A stretch of 64,000 bases of DNA. It comes from Devosia sp. 66-14 (lineage in GTDB: Bacteria > Pseudomonadota > Alphaproteobacteria > Rhizobiales > Devosiaceae). The stretch spans positions 530,785 through 594,784 of the forward strand of contig MKVB01000001.1 in the NCBI GenBank assembly GCA_001899085.1. The letters run 5' to 3'. Made by a program: the position numbers and the translations under genes. Shown here one piece after another: positions 17,343-25,078 of the stretch; within the stretch, counting starts at the first letter, position 1; each line of letters starts with the position of its first letter. The notes under the pieces are model-generated. The model worked only from the letters and a program-made list of their open reading frames with translations. It had not been told where the DNA came from and made no database searches.

Positions 17343-17381
17343 AGGCGGCCTCTCCTCTCCTGAGAGGAGAAGCGACCGCCT
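17343..17381. terminator. nested hairpin between convergent genes
   Basis: An inner stem TCTCCTCT/AGAGGAGA with a four-base loop sits inside an outer AGGCGG/CCGCCT pair. It lies between the convergent DHFR-family and hypothetical genes and could end transcription in both directions, although no U-run is present. Confidence 0.5.
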
Positions 17382-17405
17382 GCCTGGATTGTGAGGTGCG
17401 CCGAT

Positions 17406-17801
17406 CTAGATCGGCTGGCTCTCCAGCACGATCTCCCATTTGTCGCCCAGCGCGATCTGGATTTCCGAGACGAGAAACGGCAGCAGCGCATTGAACTCGT
17501 TGCGATCCCGCTCGGAGATCCGCCAGGTCAGATCGTTCGGGTTATCCCAGTTGACCTGCCGGTCGTAGAGTTCGTTGAGCCGCGTCAGCCGCCGGATGAT
17601 GTCGTTGGAAAAGCCCCAGAAGCCGAGCTCCGTCGCGTGGCCATCGACGAACAGCGGCGCCAACCCGTGGCTGACCATGCCGAAATCGACCAGGAACACC
17701 ACCTGCTTCACAGTGGATCGCGCCCCAGTTTGCCGAGGTTCGTAGGTCGCCTCCGGCGCTTCGTCCGCCCAACCGACGGACACTGCCTTGCTCGAGGTCA
17801 T
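17406..17801 (-). CDS. hypothetical protein
   Basis: A 131-residue soluble protein with no recognised family. The central part, VKQVVFLVDFGMVSHGLAPLFVDGHATELGFWGFSNDIIRRLTRLNELYDRQ, is followed by an acidic/basic helical C-terminal third. The ATG was chosen because GGAGG lies seven bases upstream; an in-frame upstream start adds a Gly/Pro-rich run. Codon use is like its neighbours. It may be expressed alone: the next gene on the strand lies 185 bp upstream. Confidence 0.6.
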   Translation of the reverse strand: MTSSKAVSVGWADEAPEATYEPRQTGARSTVKQVVFLVDFGMVSHGLAPLFVDGHATELGFWGFSNDIIRRLTRLNELYDRQVNWDNPNDLTWRISERDRNEFNALLPFLVSEIQIALGDKWEIVLESQPI

Positions 17802-17986
17802 AGGACCTCCGCCATGTGCCGGAAATAGGGCGGCACCGCCCACCTTCGGAGGCGTGGCCCCCGCTTCGACTTCAGATAGCTCACTGTCTATCGCCCCTCA
17901 GATCCGTCCGCAGGAGCAAGGTTAGCCAGTTCGTCGCGCGTGGGCAATTTATGCCCAGCCGAGTATCCATCTGCTTGTGCAAAAGC

Positions 17987-18337
17987 TCAAGCGAGCCACA
18001 CCGCAATCAGCGCCACAACAGCGGGAATTGTCTGTACGAACAGTATCTTGCGGCCAACGGTGACGGCCCCGAAAACACCTGCGACGGCAACGCAAAGCAG
18101 GAAGAAGATCTTGATCGGATCACCGGCCTCGCCCAACCAGATGCCCCAGATCAGCCCCGCGGCGAGAAAGCCGTTATAGAGCCCCTGGTTGGCAGCCAGC
18201 GTTTTCGACTCGGCCGCGAAGGCCGGTGTCGTACCGAACGCCTTCATCCCCTGCGGCTTGTCCCACAGGAACATCTCGAGGATCAGGATGTAAATGTGGA
18301 TAAGGGCGATGACGCCCGTCAGGATGCTGCCGATCAT
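17987..18337 (-). CDS. DUF1304 family membrane protein
   Basis: A 116-residue membrane protein with four hydrophobic segments and the DUF1304 features LIHIYILILEMFLWDKPQGMKAFG near residues 12-35 and LAANQGLYNGFLAAGLIWG near 47-65. The family is widespread and uncharacterised. The start matches family length. The gene lies downstream of the CsbD terminator and reads in the same direction. Confidence 0.88.
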   Translation of the reverse strand: MIGSILTGVIALIHIYILILEMFLWDKPQGMKAFGTTPAFAAESKTLAANQGLYNGFLAAGLIWGIWLGEAGDPIKIFFLLCVAVAGVFGAVTVGRKILFVQTIPAVVALIAVWLA

Positions 18338-18373
18338 GCCCGCGACTCCATGCTGGATGCGCCGAGCCTAATG

Positions 18374-18399
18374 CAAAAAGGCCGCCCGGGGGCGGCCTT
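18374..18399 (-). terminator. rho-independent terminator of the CsbD gene
   Basis: On the minus strand AAGGCCGCC and GGCGGCCTT form a perfect nine-base stem with a four-base loop, followed directly by a T-run (TTTTT). It is 21 bases after the CsbD stop codon. Confidence 0.8.
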
Positions 18400-18420
18400 C
18401 GCAAGACTATGACCGATCGG

Positions 18421-18603
18421 TCAGTGCTTGAGCGCGTCTCGCGCTGCTTCCTTCACCTTGCCGGCGGCCTTCTGCACCGAGCCTTCCACCTTGTCGGCGG
18501 CGCCGTCGGCCTGCAGCTTGCGGTCGCCCGTCACCTTGCCGACGGCTTCCTTGACGTTGCCGCGGGCCTGCTTGGCCGCACCCTTGATCTCGTCCTTGTG
18601 CAT
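18421..18603 (-). CDS. CsbD family general stress protein
   Basis: A 60-residue hydrophilic protein, MHKDEIKGAAKQARGNVKEAVGKV..., with the repeated K-x-x-G-x-x-K-x-A helical pattern of CsbD proteins. These are abundant stress-induced proteins (sigma-B or general stress regulons in other bacteria) of unclear molecular role. GGGAGA precedes the ATG by about seven bases. It has its own terminator. Confidence 0.9.
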   Translation of the reverse strand: MHKDEIKGAAKQARGNVKEAVGKVTGDRKLQADGAADKVEGSVQKAAGKVKEAARDALKH

Positions 18604-18700
18604 TTCCCGGTCTCCCTGGGGGTTAGCGTTCGGGGCGAATAATGCGGGCCGGCCATCAAACGTTCCGGCTGCCGGACGAATTAATCCGGCAGCCGGCATG

Positions 18701-19471
18701 CTAGCCTTGCCGATTGGCATGGACCTTCATCGCGCCCGACAGGTACTGGGCGAACCCCGGCTCGATCGCCTCATAGCGGGCGATGAAATCCGGATGCTGG
18801 AGATAGAGGTCGGCGAGCCCGGCATAGGCCTCGGGCGGGCATGGCCTGCCCCACATCTGCGCGACCCAGGCGCGATGGCGGGCCAATAGCGGATCGAGGC
18901 TGGGCGAGCCGATCGGCACGCCGCGCCGCAGCCCTTCGGCCAATCCCTGCTCCATATCGTGCAGTTCCTGATTGAGGTGCTGCTTTTCGGCTTCCGACAG
19001 GCTCTCGTACTTGCGCTTGCTGAGCGCGATGCGGTCCGGCATATCGCCGCCATACTGCTCCACCAGCCAGGCCTCGTACTCGGCCGGCTTGTCGGGCGAG
19101 ATGCCCTTGTACAAATCCGCGTTTCTCATCGCGCGTTCTCCTTCAAGACTGGCGATCGTGCGGTCGATCGTCCTGACGAGTTGGGCATAGCGCTTGGCCT
19201 CCTCGCTCAGCCGGTCACGCTGCTGGCGCAGCGCCCTCAGCCGGTCGAAACCAGGGGCATCTAGGATGGCGCCGATCTCCGCGAGGGGGATGCCGAGTTC
19301 CCGATGCAGCAGGATCTGCTGCAACCGCAGCAATTCCTCCTGGCCGTAGTGGCGATAGCGGTTCTGCCCGGTGAACGCCGGCTTCAACAGGCCGATCTGG
19401 TCGTAATGGTGCAGCGTCCGGACCGAAACGCCGGAAACCCTCGCAACCTCTGTAACCGTCAGTGTTTTCAT
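18701..19471 (-). CDS. MerR family regulator with TipAS-like domain
   Basis: A 256-residue activator-type regulator. The N-terminal winged HTH is LTVTEVARVSGVSVRTLHHYDQIGLLKPA, then the wing and RLQQILLHRELGIPLAEIGAIL (residues 1-70), followed by a coiled-coil dimerisation helix (about 75-115) and a C-terminal TipAS antibiotic-recognition-like domain with EYEAWLVEQYG and a WGRPCPPEAYAGLADLYLQHPDFIARYE block. TipA-type proteins bind thiopeptides and related drugs; the ligand here is unknown. The second Met of MMKTL is taken as start. Confidence 0.88.
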   Translation of the reverse strand: MKTLTVTEVARVSGVSVRTLHHYDQIGLLKPAFTGQNRYRHYGQEELLRLQQILLHRELGIPLAEIGAILDAPGFDRLRALRQQRDRLSEEAKRYAQLVRTIDRTIASLEGERAMRNADLYKGISPDKPAEYEAWLVEQYGGDMPDRIALSKRKYESLSEAEKQHLNQELHDMEQGLAEGLRRGVPIGSPSLDPLLARHRAWVAQMWGRPCPPEAYAGLADLYLQHPDFIARYEAIEPGFAQYLSGAMKVHANRQG

Positions 19472-19653
19472 CACACGCGTTCTCCGCGGGATACGGGATA
19501 GTCCCTGACGCTACGTGAGGGTCAATATCGATTTGCGCAGAAGCTGCGACAGCGGGTTTTACACCACGTCAACCAGGCCCCCGGCTATCGCCCGCAAATG
19601 TGGAAACTCGGTATTTCGTCCGCCGTTTCTGCCTCGCAGACTGGGAGTGCTTT

Positions 19654-19728
19654 CCGGAAAAGTGCAGGCTTTTCCGGTTCGAAAGCGCGACAAATCAAAG
19701 GCGCGGAGCATTTCTAGGAAATGCTCCG
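19654..19728. repeat. intergenic palindromic repeat, copy B
   Basis: First stem CCGGAAAAG/CTTTTCCGG (six-base loop), then GTTCG, a few variable bases and CGCGACAAATCAA, then a second perfect 11-bp stem CGGAGCATTTC/GAAATGCTCCG with a three-base loop. It matches copy A at 10230-10314 in layout and central sequence. It sits immediately before the next gene's ribosome site and could act in its leader. Confidence 0.6.
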
Positions 19729-19745
19729 GTGATCTGAGAGGTGAA

Positions 19746-20108
19746 ATGGCGCAACGGATCGACATTCAGGACCTGCTCGTCTGGGCCTTTCGGCACCAGG
19801 CGGTGGAGAACGCGGCGGGTGCCGAGGCGGATGCGCTGACGGTCTACTGGGCCGTGCTCGCGCTGCCGGTCCCCCACGCCACGGTGATCCGCCGCTTTGC
19901 TCGCGAGGCCCGCCGGCCCGATTGGCATGCCGCCCACACGCGCTGCGTGTCGCTCGACGGCGTCCGTCGGTCGCGCCGGCTCTACACCGAATGGGTCCGC
20001 GCTCTGGTGGTGCTGCAACGCACCCTCGAGGGCTCGCTCGGCCGGTTCACCGTCACCGGTCCGAACCTCGACGACCAGCCCTGGCTACGCGAGCGCCTGC
20101 GGGCCTAG
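19746..20108 (+). CDS. hypothetical protein
   Basis: A 120-residue protein beginning MAQRIDIQDLLVWAFRHQAVE with a GAGAGG ribosome site eight bases before the ATG. It contains a SLDGVRRSRRLYTEWVRALVVLQRTL helix and ends in an Arg-rich tail. No family is recognised; the pattern resembles small phage-type accessory proteins found in Rhizobiales chromosomes, but this is only an impression. It converges with and overlaps the next gene by four bases. Confidence 0.6.
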   Translation: MAQRIDIQDLLVWAFRHQAVENAAGAEADALTVYWAVLALPVPHATVIRRFAREARRPDWHAAHTRCVSLDGVRRSRRLYTEWVRALVVLQRTLEGSLGRFTVTGPNLDDQPWLRERLRA

Positions 20109-20569
20109 TTGCACTGTCGTACCAGCCGGGTCAGCGCCGATGACGATCCGGCGAGCCCGAAACTGTGGACCGGATAGCGGCCGTCGGCGTCGACGACCGT
20201 GAGGGCTTCGCCCGATTTCAGCAGCGCCATCAGCGGCCCATTCGCCGGCACTTCGCCCGCGAACAGGCCATCCATTTCCTGGTAGTTCATCGACAGCCGC
20301 TGGGTGGAGATGCCAACGGTGAAATCCACGTCCGTCACCTCGCCCAGGTCCGGCGACCGCTCGCCGCCGGCAGCAAGGTCGTAGCGCAGGAACACCTCGC
20401 CCGCCGAGCAGGTCAGCAGCAGATAGGCGTCGGGCAGATCGGTGGCGCAGGCCGAGGCGGTGAAGATCTGTCCGCCCTCATCGTCCATCATCCCGGCCGT
20501 CCAGGTCTCGCACGCCGCGGCGGGTGCAGCGCCCAGCACCAGCAGGGCCAGTAGCGCCGGGCGGATCAT
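20105..20569 (-). CDS. exported hypothetical protein
   Basis: A 154-residue protein with a signal peptide (MIRPALLALLVLGAAPAAA, cleavage before CETWTAG). The mature part is rich in beta strands and has four cysteines, including the ending RLVRQCN. The ATG overlaps the stop of the upstream ASCH gene in an ATGA arrangement, so the two are translationally coupled. Function unknown. Confidence 0.72.
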   Translation of the reverse strand: MIRPALLALLVLGAAPAAACETWTAGMMDDEGGQIFTASACATDLPDAYLLLTCSAGEVFLRYDLAAGGERSPDLGEVTDVDFTVGISTQRLSMNYQEMDGLFAGEVPANGPLMALLKSGEALTVVDADGRYPVHSFGLAGSSSALTRLVRQCN

Positions 20570-20853
20570 GGCGCGTCGCCCAGATAGCTGACCTCGATGC
20601 GCTGGAACAGCGGCCCCTGCTTCATCGTGCCAAGCCACTTGTCGAACTCGGCAACGTCCCGAAAGCCGGCTTTGCGGGCGTCGGCCTCGGTGACGTCGGA
20701 CGGCGACATGTCGTCGATCCGGCCGATCTTCAGCAATCCGACCTTGGTCTTCAGCGTACCGCCCGGCTTCACTGTCGGTCGCGTCCAGCGCCGGAACTGC
20801 AGTGTGATGTCACCCCGCTTGATCGCCTCGAGAACCTCGAGCTTCAGCAGCAT
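20566..20853 (-). CDS. ASCH domain protein
   Basis: A 95-residue protein with the ASCH pattern: LLKLEVLEAIKRGDITLQFRRWTRPTVKPGGTLKT at the N-terminus, VGLLKIGRIDDMSPSDVTEADARKAGF in the middle and an RIEVSYLG end. ASCH is a PUA-like fold thought to bind RNA or modified nucleotides. It is the first gene of a two-gene operon with the exported protein. The ATG gives the usual family start. Confidence 0.85.
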   Translation of the reverse strand: MLLKLEVLEAIKRGDITLQFRRWTRPTVKPGGTLKTKVGLLKIGRIDDMSPSDVTEADARKAGFRDVAEFDKWLGTMKQGPLFQRIEVSYLGDAP

Positions 20854-21101
20854 CCGTCACTCCCTCCTGACCTGAAACCGGCGCCGATCCGAAGCGGCGG
20901 AGCCGACAACGCAAGCCGGCGAAACCCAATCGGACAACCCTGCCCTGCACTCCAACCCTTTGATGTCGGCTGCAATGAAGTCAAGGCCGCAACCGTGTTG
21001 CCGCATCGCTGCGGGCTCCCGATTGGAGGACAAGGATCGGAGCGTTCCGATCGGGTCATCGAGGCTACATCGCTCTCCAACAAGCCTCCTGGAGAGACAG
21101 C

Positions 21102-21602
21102 ATGCCTCGTATCGGCTACGCGCCCGGCGCTTTCGACCTGTTTCATGTCGGGCACCTCAACCTGCTTCGGCAGGCCAGATCGCATTGCGACTTTCTGATC
21201 GCCGGCGTGGCATCCGACGAGATCCTCAGCGAGCACAAAGGCGTCAGCCCGGTAGTGCCGCTCGCCGAACGCCTCGCCATCGTCGGCAGCATCCGCGCCG
21301 TCGATCGCGCCTATCCGGCAGTCACCGCGGACAAGCTGGCGATCTGGCGGGACCTGCAGTTCGACGTGCTGTTCAAGGGCGATGACTGGCGGGGCACCGA
21401 AAAGGGCGATCGGCTGGAGCGCGCCTTCGCCGCGGTCGGCGTCGAGGTCATCTACTTCCCCTATACCCTCGCCACCTCGAGCACTGCTCTCCGGCGCACC
21501 CTGCGCAATATCGACGCCATGGCCGAGCGCGGCACTCCCACCGTGCATGCCTCGCTCCCGCATGCCCTCTTCCAGCTGTCGCCGATCGCATCGAGCAACT
21601 GA
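21102..21602 (+). CDS. cytidylyltransferase-like nucleotidyltransferase
   Basis: A 166-residue protein of the TagD/glycerol-3-phosphate cytidylyltransferase type. The signature HxGH is in YAPGAFDLFHVGHLNLLRQA near residues 6-25; the second nucleotide motif RTTGISTT is replaced by TLATSSTALRRTL near 125-137; the region DVLFKGDDWRGTEKG lies near 89-103. It probably transfers a CMP or AMP unit to a phosphorylated substrate that is not evident here. AGGAG-like sequence (CTGGAGAGA) precedes the ATG. The long C-terminal tail after residue 140 is unusual. Confidence 0.85.
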   Translation: MPRIGYAPGAFDLFHVGHLNLLRQARSHCDFLIAGVASDEILSEHKGVSPVVPLAERLAIVGSIRAVDRAYPAVTADKLAIWRDLQFDVLFKGDDWRGTEKGDRLERAFAAVGVEVIYFPYTLATSSTALRRTLRNIDAMAERGTPTVHASLPHALFQLSPIASSN

Positions 21603-21687
21603 AGCGGTGGCGCGTCATGTTCGTGATTTCCGGGTCGCCGCGCCGGCGCCGAAGTGGCATCCCTTTCGAAACCACCTGTTGCGATCG

Positions 21688-22800
21688 ATGACCATGATGA
21701 CTGCGCACGCCCTGACGGCAAACCCGAACCACCCGCCAAACGTTGCTGCCGACCCCAGGTGGCAGCGCATCGTCGCGCGGGACCGCACCGCCGATGGCGC
21801 GTTCTGGTATTCCGTGCTCACCACCGGCGTCTATTGCCGTCCCTCATGTCCTTCGCGCACTGCCAACCCCAGGAATGTCCGCATCCATGCCTCGCCAGCC
21901 GACGCCCGGCGGGCCGGCTATCGCCCATGCAAGCGCTGCAACCCGGATGGCATGTCGGTCGAGGGCGAGAACGCCGTCGTCATCGAGATGGCGTGCCGGC
22001 TGATCGAGGCCAGCGAGGAAGCTCCGTCCTTGGGTGCCCTTGCCGAGTCCGCCGGCCTCAGTCCCAGCTACTTCCATCGGCTGTTCAAGGCGACGACCGG
22101 CGTGACGCCCAAGCAGTATGCCGCGGCGCACCGCGCGGAAAAGCTGCGGGAGAGCGTACGCACCGGCGCCAGCGTCACGGCAGCGATGTACGACGCCGGC
22201 TTCAACTCCAGCGGACGCTTCTACGAGAACGTGGGCGGCATCCTCGGCATGACGCCGACCCAGTACCGCCACGGCGGCGCCAACGAGGAGATCCGCTTTG
22301 CGGTCGGCCAGTGTTCCCTCGGCGAAATCCTCGTGGCCTCGAGCGCCAGGGGCGTGGCGGCTATCCTGCTGGGTGACGATCCCGACCGGCTGCTGCGTGA
22401 TCTCCAGGATCGCTTCCCCATGGCGAGGCTGATCGGCGCCGACGCCTCCTATGAAGCCCTGATCGCCCAGGTGGTGGGTTTCGTCGAGCAGCCCGCCATC
22501 GGGCTCAACCTGCCGCTCGACGTCCGCGGTACCGCGTTCCAGCAACGCGTGTGGCAGGCGCTGCGCGAAATCCCGGTTGGCCGGACAGTGTCCTACGCCG
22601 ATATAGCCCGGCAGATCGGTCGCCCGTCGGCGGTCCGGGCGGTCGCCGTAGCCTGCGCGGCCAATCGGCTGGCGGTCGCAATTCCCTGCCACCGCGTCGT
22701 CAGGACCGACGGTTCGCTCTCGGGCTACGCTTGGGGTGTCGAGCGCAAACGCGACCTGATCGCACGCGAGGCCGTATCGACGCTGGAAGCAGCGTCATGA
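21688..22800 (+). CDS. ada: bifunctional Ada: methylphosphotriester-sensing regulator and O6-methylguanine-DNA methyltransferase
   Basis: A 370-residue protein with the full Ada layout. Residues 20-100: the zinc domain with the sensor cysteine in VYCRPSCPSR and the pair CKRC. Residues 100-195: an AraC-type HTH (LGALAESAGLSPSYFHRLFKATTGVTPKQYAAAHR). Residues 200-365: the MGMT domain with RGTAFQQRVWQALREIPVGRTVSYADIARQIG and active-site LAVAIPCHRVVRTDG. It senses methyl phosphotriesters in DNA, is methylated and then activates the regulon. The ATG at MTMMTAH was chosen; a long upstream in-frame reading overlaps the previous gene. It heads a translationally coupled series (ada, alkA, unknown, alkB). 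Confidence 0.95.
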   Translation: MTMMTAHALTANPNHPPNVAADPRWQRIVARDRTADGAFWYSVLTTGVYCRPSCPSRTANPRNVRIHASPADARRAGYRPCKRCNPDGMSVEGENAVVIEMACRLIEASEEAPSLGALAESAGLSPSYFHRLFKATTGVTPKQYAAAHRAEKLRESVRTGASVTAAMYDAGFNSSGRFYENVGGILGMTPTQYRHGGANEEIRFAVGQCSLGEILVASSARGVAAILLGDDPDRLLRDLQDRFPMARLIGADASYEALIAQVVGFVEQPAIGLNLPLDVRGTAFQQRVWQALREIPVGRTVSYADIARQIGRPSAVRAVAVACAANRLAVAIPCHRVVRTDGSLSGYAWGVERKRDLIAREAVSTLEAAS

Positions 22801-23438
22801 GCGAGCCGGGCCGCTACACCCGGGCCGAGGCGTTCCTCAGGGACCTCGATGCAGATTGGGCCCGGCTCGTCGCGCTGGTCGGGCCTTGCCGCCACGATCC
22901 CAAGGCGGCGCGCGAGCCCTATGAGGCGCTGGTTCGCGCCATCGCTTACCAGCAGTTGACCGCCAAGGCCGGTGACGCGATTATCGGCAAGCTCAAGCAC
23001 CAGCTTGCGGCCGACGATTTCCCTTCGGCTGCCGACATCGCAACGGCATCCTTCGAAGTGCTGCGCGCCTGCGGCTTTTCCGCAACCAAGGTGGCGACCG
23101 TCAAAGCCATTGCCGAAGGGGCGCTCACCGGGCTGGTGCCGCCGCGCGCCGTCGCGGCAACGATGTCGGACGAGGAGTTGATCGAGCGCATCTCGGCGAT
23201 CAAGGGGATTGGCCGTTGGACCGTCGAGATGCTGCTGATGTACACGCTTGAGCGCGAGGACGTGCTGCCGGCCGACGATTTCGGCGTACGCGAGGGCTAT
23301 CGAGCCCTGAAGGCTCTGGCCGCTCCCCCCACGCCGCGGCAATTGCGAGAGCTCGGCGCCGCCTGGTCGCCGCATCGAACCGTCGCATCCTGGTATTTGT
23401 GGCGCATGCCGCGCGAGCGCGGCAACGTGCTGGCATGA
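22797..23438 (+). CDS. alkA: DNA-3-methyladenine glycosylase (AlkA-type)
   Basis: A 213-residue HhH-GPD glycosylase that removes alkylated purines. The helix-hairpin-helix is ISAIKGIGRWTVEMLLMYTLEREDVLPADDFGVREGYR, near residues 139-176, with the catalytic Asp in PADDFGV. The start ATG lies within the ada stop codon (ATGA), so the two are translationally coupled. It is shorter than E. coli AlkA, lacking that protein's first domain, as is usual for many alphaproteobacterial members. Confidence 0.9.
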   Translation: MSEPGRYTRAEAFLRDLDADWARLVALVGPCRHDPKAAREPYEALVRAIAYQQLTAKAGDAIIGKLKHQLAADDFPSAADIATASFEVLRACGFSATKVATVKAIAEGALTGLVPPRAVAATMSDEELIERISAIKGIGRWTVEMLLMYTLEREDVLPADDFGVREGYRALKALAAPPTPRQLRELGAAWSPHRTVASWYLWRMPRERGNVLA

Positions 23439-24073
23439 GCATCCCCAGCCCCCTGCAGAACCGCGTGACCCCGTTCGGTGCGATCGTCGCCATTCGCCAG
23501 CGCGGCATGCTGACCGGGAACCGGGGCATCATTCACGACCCGGCGACGAGGACGCTGCTCAAGCGGCGCTGGACCAGCAAAGCCTGGCTCGCCTGCGCAT
23601 GCGAGTTTCGGGGCCGGCGTCGCGAGGTGATGGCGACGCGCAGCTGGACCGAGCTGTTCTTCCTCGACGAGGCAACTGCACTGGCGGCCGGCCACCGCCC
23701 GTGCTTCTTCTGTCGCCGCGAGGAGGCCGAAGCGTTCCGCGCCGCCTGGGGCCGCGCCGCCGGTGCGGTGCCATCGGCTCGGGAGATCGATGAGGTGCTG
23801 CACCGTGAACGCCTGTCAGGCGGTCACAAGCGCGTGCACCCGCTGCCCTCAACACCCGATGAGCTTCCGAACGGGACGATGGTCGTCGCGGCGGACCGCG
23901 CCTACACGATCCTCGACGGGCTCGGCTATCCCTGGGACATCGGCGGCTACGGCGAGCCCATCGACCCGCAGCACGCCCAGGGGCTGCTGACACCGCCTTC
24001 GACCGTTGCCGCCCTCCGCGCCGGCTACCGCCCGCGGCTCCACCCCACGCTGAACCCGCGAGCCGGCTCATGA
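23435..24073 (+). CDS. unknown protein embedded in the alkylation-repair operon
   Basis: A 212-residue soluble protein without a recognised family. It starts MSIPSPLQNRVTPFGAIVAI within the alkA stop (ATGA) and its own end overlaps alkB in the same way, so it is a core member of the operon. It contains a CACEFRGRRREVM segment and a CFFCRREEAEAFR pair of cysteines, suggesting a metal site, plus HKRVHPLP and GYPWDIGGYGEP motifs. The fixed position between alkA and alkB argues for a role in alkylation damage, perhaps recognition or reversal, but no activity can be assigned from sequence. Confidence 0.75.
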   Translation: MSIPSPLQNRVTPFGAIVAIRQRGMLTGNRGIIHDPATRTLLKRRWTSKAWLACACEFRGRRREVMATRSWTELFFLDEATALAAGHRPCFFCRREEAEAFRAAWGRAAGAVPSAREIDEVLHRERLSGGHKRVHPLPSTPDELPNGTMVVAADRAYTILDGLGYPWDIGGYGEPIDPQHAQGLLTPPSTVAALRAGYRPRLHPTLNPRAGS

Positions 24074-24720
24074 TGGATCTGCTCGACGGCATCCCCCATA
24101 CTCCCGGCACGCATGAACCGCTGGGCACCGGCGCGGTGTTGCTGCGCGGCTTCGCCCTGCCCTTCGAGCCCCGCTTGCTTGCCGCGCTGCAGGCGATCGT
24201 GGCCGAAGCGCCGTTCCGGCACATGGTGACGCCCAGCGGCCACGCGATGTCGGTTGCGATGACCAATTGCGGCGCTGCCGGCTGGGTGACGGACCGCACG
24301 GGCTATCGCTACGACACACGCGATCCCCTCAGCGGTCGAACCTGGCCGGCACTGCCGGAGGCTTTTCTGGCGCTGGCGCGAGCGGCCGCAGCCGAGGCCG
24401 GCTACGAGGACTTCACTCCCGACGCCTGCCTGATCAACCGCTACGAGCCGGGCGCGCGGCTCTCCCTGCACCAGGACCGTGACGAACGAAACCTCGCCCA
24501 CCCGATCGTCTCGGTGTCGCTGGGCCTTCCCGCGACGTTCCAGTTCGGGGGCCTCAAGCGAGCCGACCCGGTGCGCAGGCATGCCCTTCGGCACGGTGAC
24601 GTCGCCGTCTGGGGCGGCCCCTCGCGGCTGTGCTTTCACGGCGTTCCGAGCCTCAAGGACGGCACGCACGAGAGCCTCGGCCGCATGCGCATCAACCTGA
24701 CCTTTCGGGGAGCGCTCTGA
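24070..24720 (+). CDS. alkB: AlkB-type DNA/RNA oxidative demethylase
   Basis: An Fe(II)/2-oxoglutarate dioxygenase that repairs 1-methyladenine and 3-methylcytosine. The 216-residue protein shows HQDRDERN (HxD) near residues 138-145, the substrate segment LINRYEPGARLSLHQD around it, the SVSLGLPATFQFGG strand near 150-163, and the distal metal histidine in FHGVPSLKDG plus the RMRINLTFR arginine pair that binds 2OG. The MM start sits on the overlap with the upstream unknown gene. Confidence 0.94.
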   Translation: MMDLLDGIPHTPGTHEPLGTGAVLLRGFALPFEPRLLAALQAIVAEAPFRHMVTPSGHAMSVAMTNCGAAGWVTDRTGYRYDTRDPLSGRTWPALPEAFLALARAAAAEAGYEDFTPDACLINRYEPGARLSLHQDRDERNLAHPIVSVSLGLPATFQFGGLKRADPVRRHALRHGDVAVWGGPSRLCFHGVPSLKDGTHESLGRMRINLTFRGAL

Positions 24721-24978
24721 ATGCTCTCCCGGTCACCTGGCGGCAAGTCCCGTGCGACGAGGCCTCCCGCACAGGCACCCCGCCGGGACTGGCCCGATGC
24801 GATTGCCCGGCAGCGCTATGACGACCCGGCCAGGTCCCTGGTGATGCAGCGCATCGGCGAACTGGTTCGGGATGGAATCGCCGAGTGGCGTCTGCTCGGC
24901 AACCACGACGTCGAGCTACGCCTCGCGACCGGCGAAGTCTTCCTGCTGTCGAGCCGAACGATCACGCGCATCGGCTGA
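24721..24978 (+). CDS. small conserved hypothetical at the end of the alkB operon
   Basis: An 85-residue basic protein whose ATG follows the alkB stop directly. The N-terminal 30 residues are Arg/Pro-rich; the C-terminal part has a strand pattern IAEWRLLGNHDVELRLATGEVFLLSSRTITRIG. No family is recognised; it might bind nucleic acid, given the basic tail. It ends the ada-led operon; the next unit has its own promoter element 21 bp downstream. Confidence 0.55.
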   Translation: MLSRSPGGKSRATRPPAQAPRRDWPDAIARQRYDDPARSLVMQRIGELVRDGIAEWRLLGNHDVELRLATGEVFLLSSRTITRIG

Positions 24979-24998
24979 TGCGCCCTCCCGCGCTGTTG

Positions 24999-25012
24999 GA
25001 TTTGACAGCAAG
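24999..25012 (+). promoter_or_regulatory. shared 14-bp promoter-proximal element, copy 1
   Basis: GATTTGACAGCAAG is identical to the sequence at 26413-26426. Each copy lies 63-67 bp before the start of an ogt paralogue. It contains TTGACA (-35-like) and GCAA, which is part of the classical Ada box pattern AAT-N6-GCAA. A shared Ada-dependent or LexA-independent promoter is inferred. Confidence 0.5.
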
Positions 25013-25078
25013 GAGCGGAGTGAGGCGCCGGTCGGCGCCTTCTAGGCTGAGATCACGACAACCAAGGAGATCCAGCAA

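Noticed and set aside
21382-21687. N-terminal extension of Ada
   Set aside because: It overlaps the cytidylyltransferase gene out of frame and has no Ada-like content.
25002-25045. TAGGCT as -10 box for the TTGACA before ogt
   Set aside because: Spacing of 35 bases is far too long for one promoter; the -10 is not resolved.
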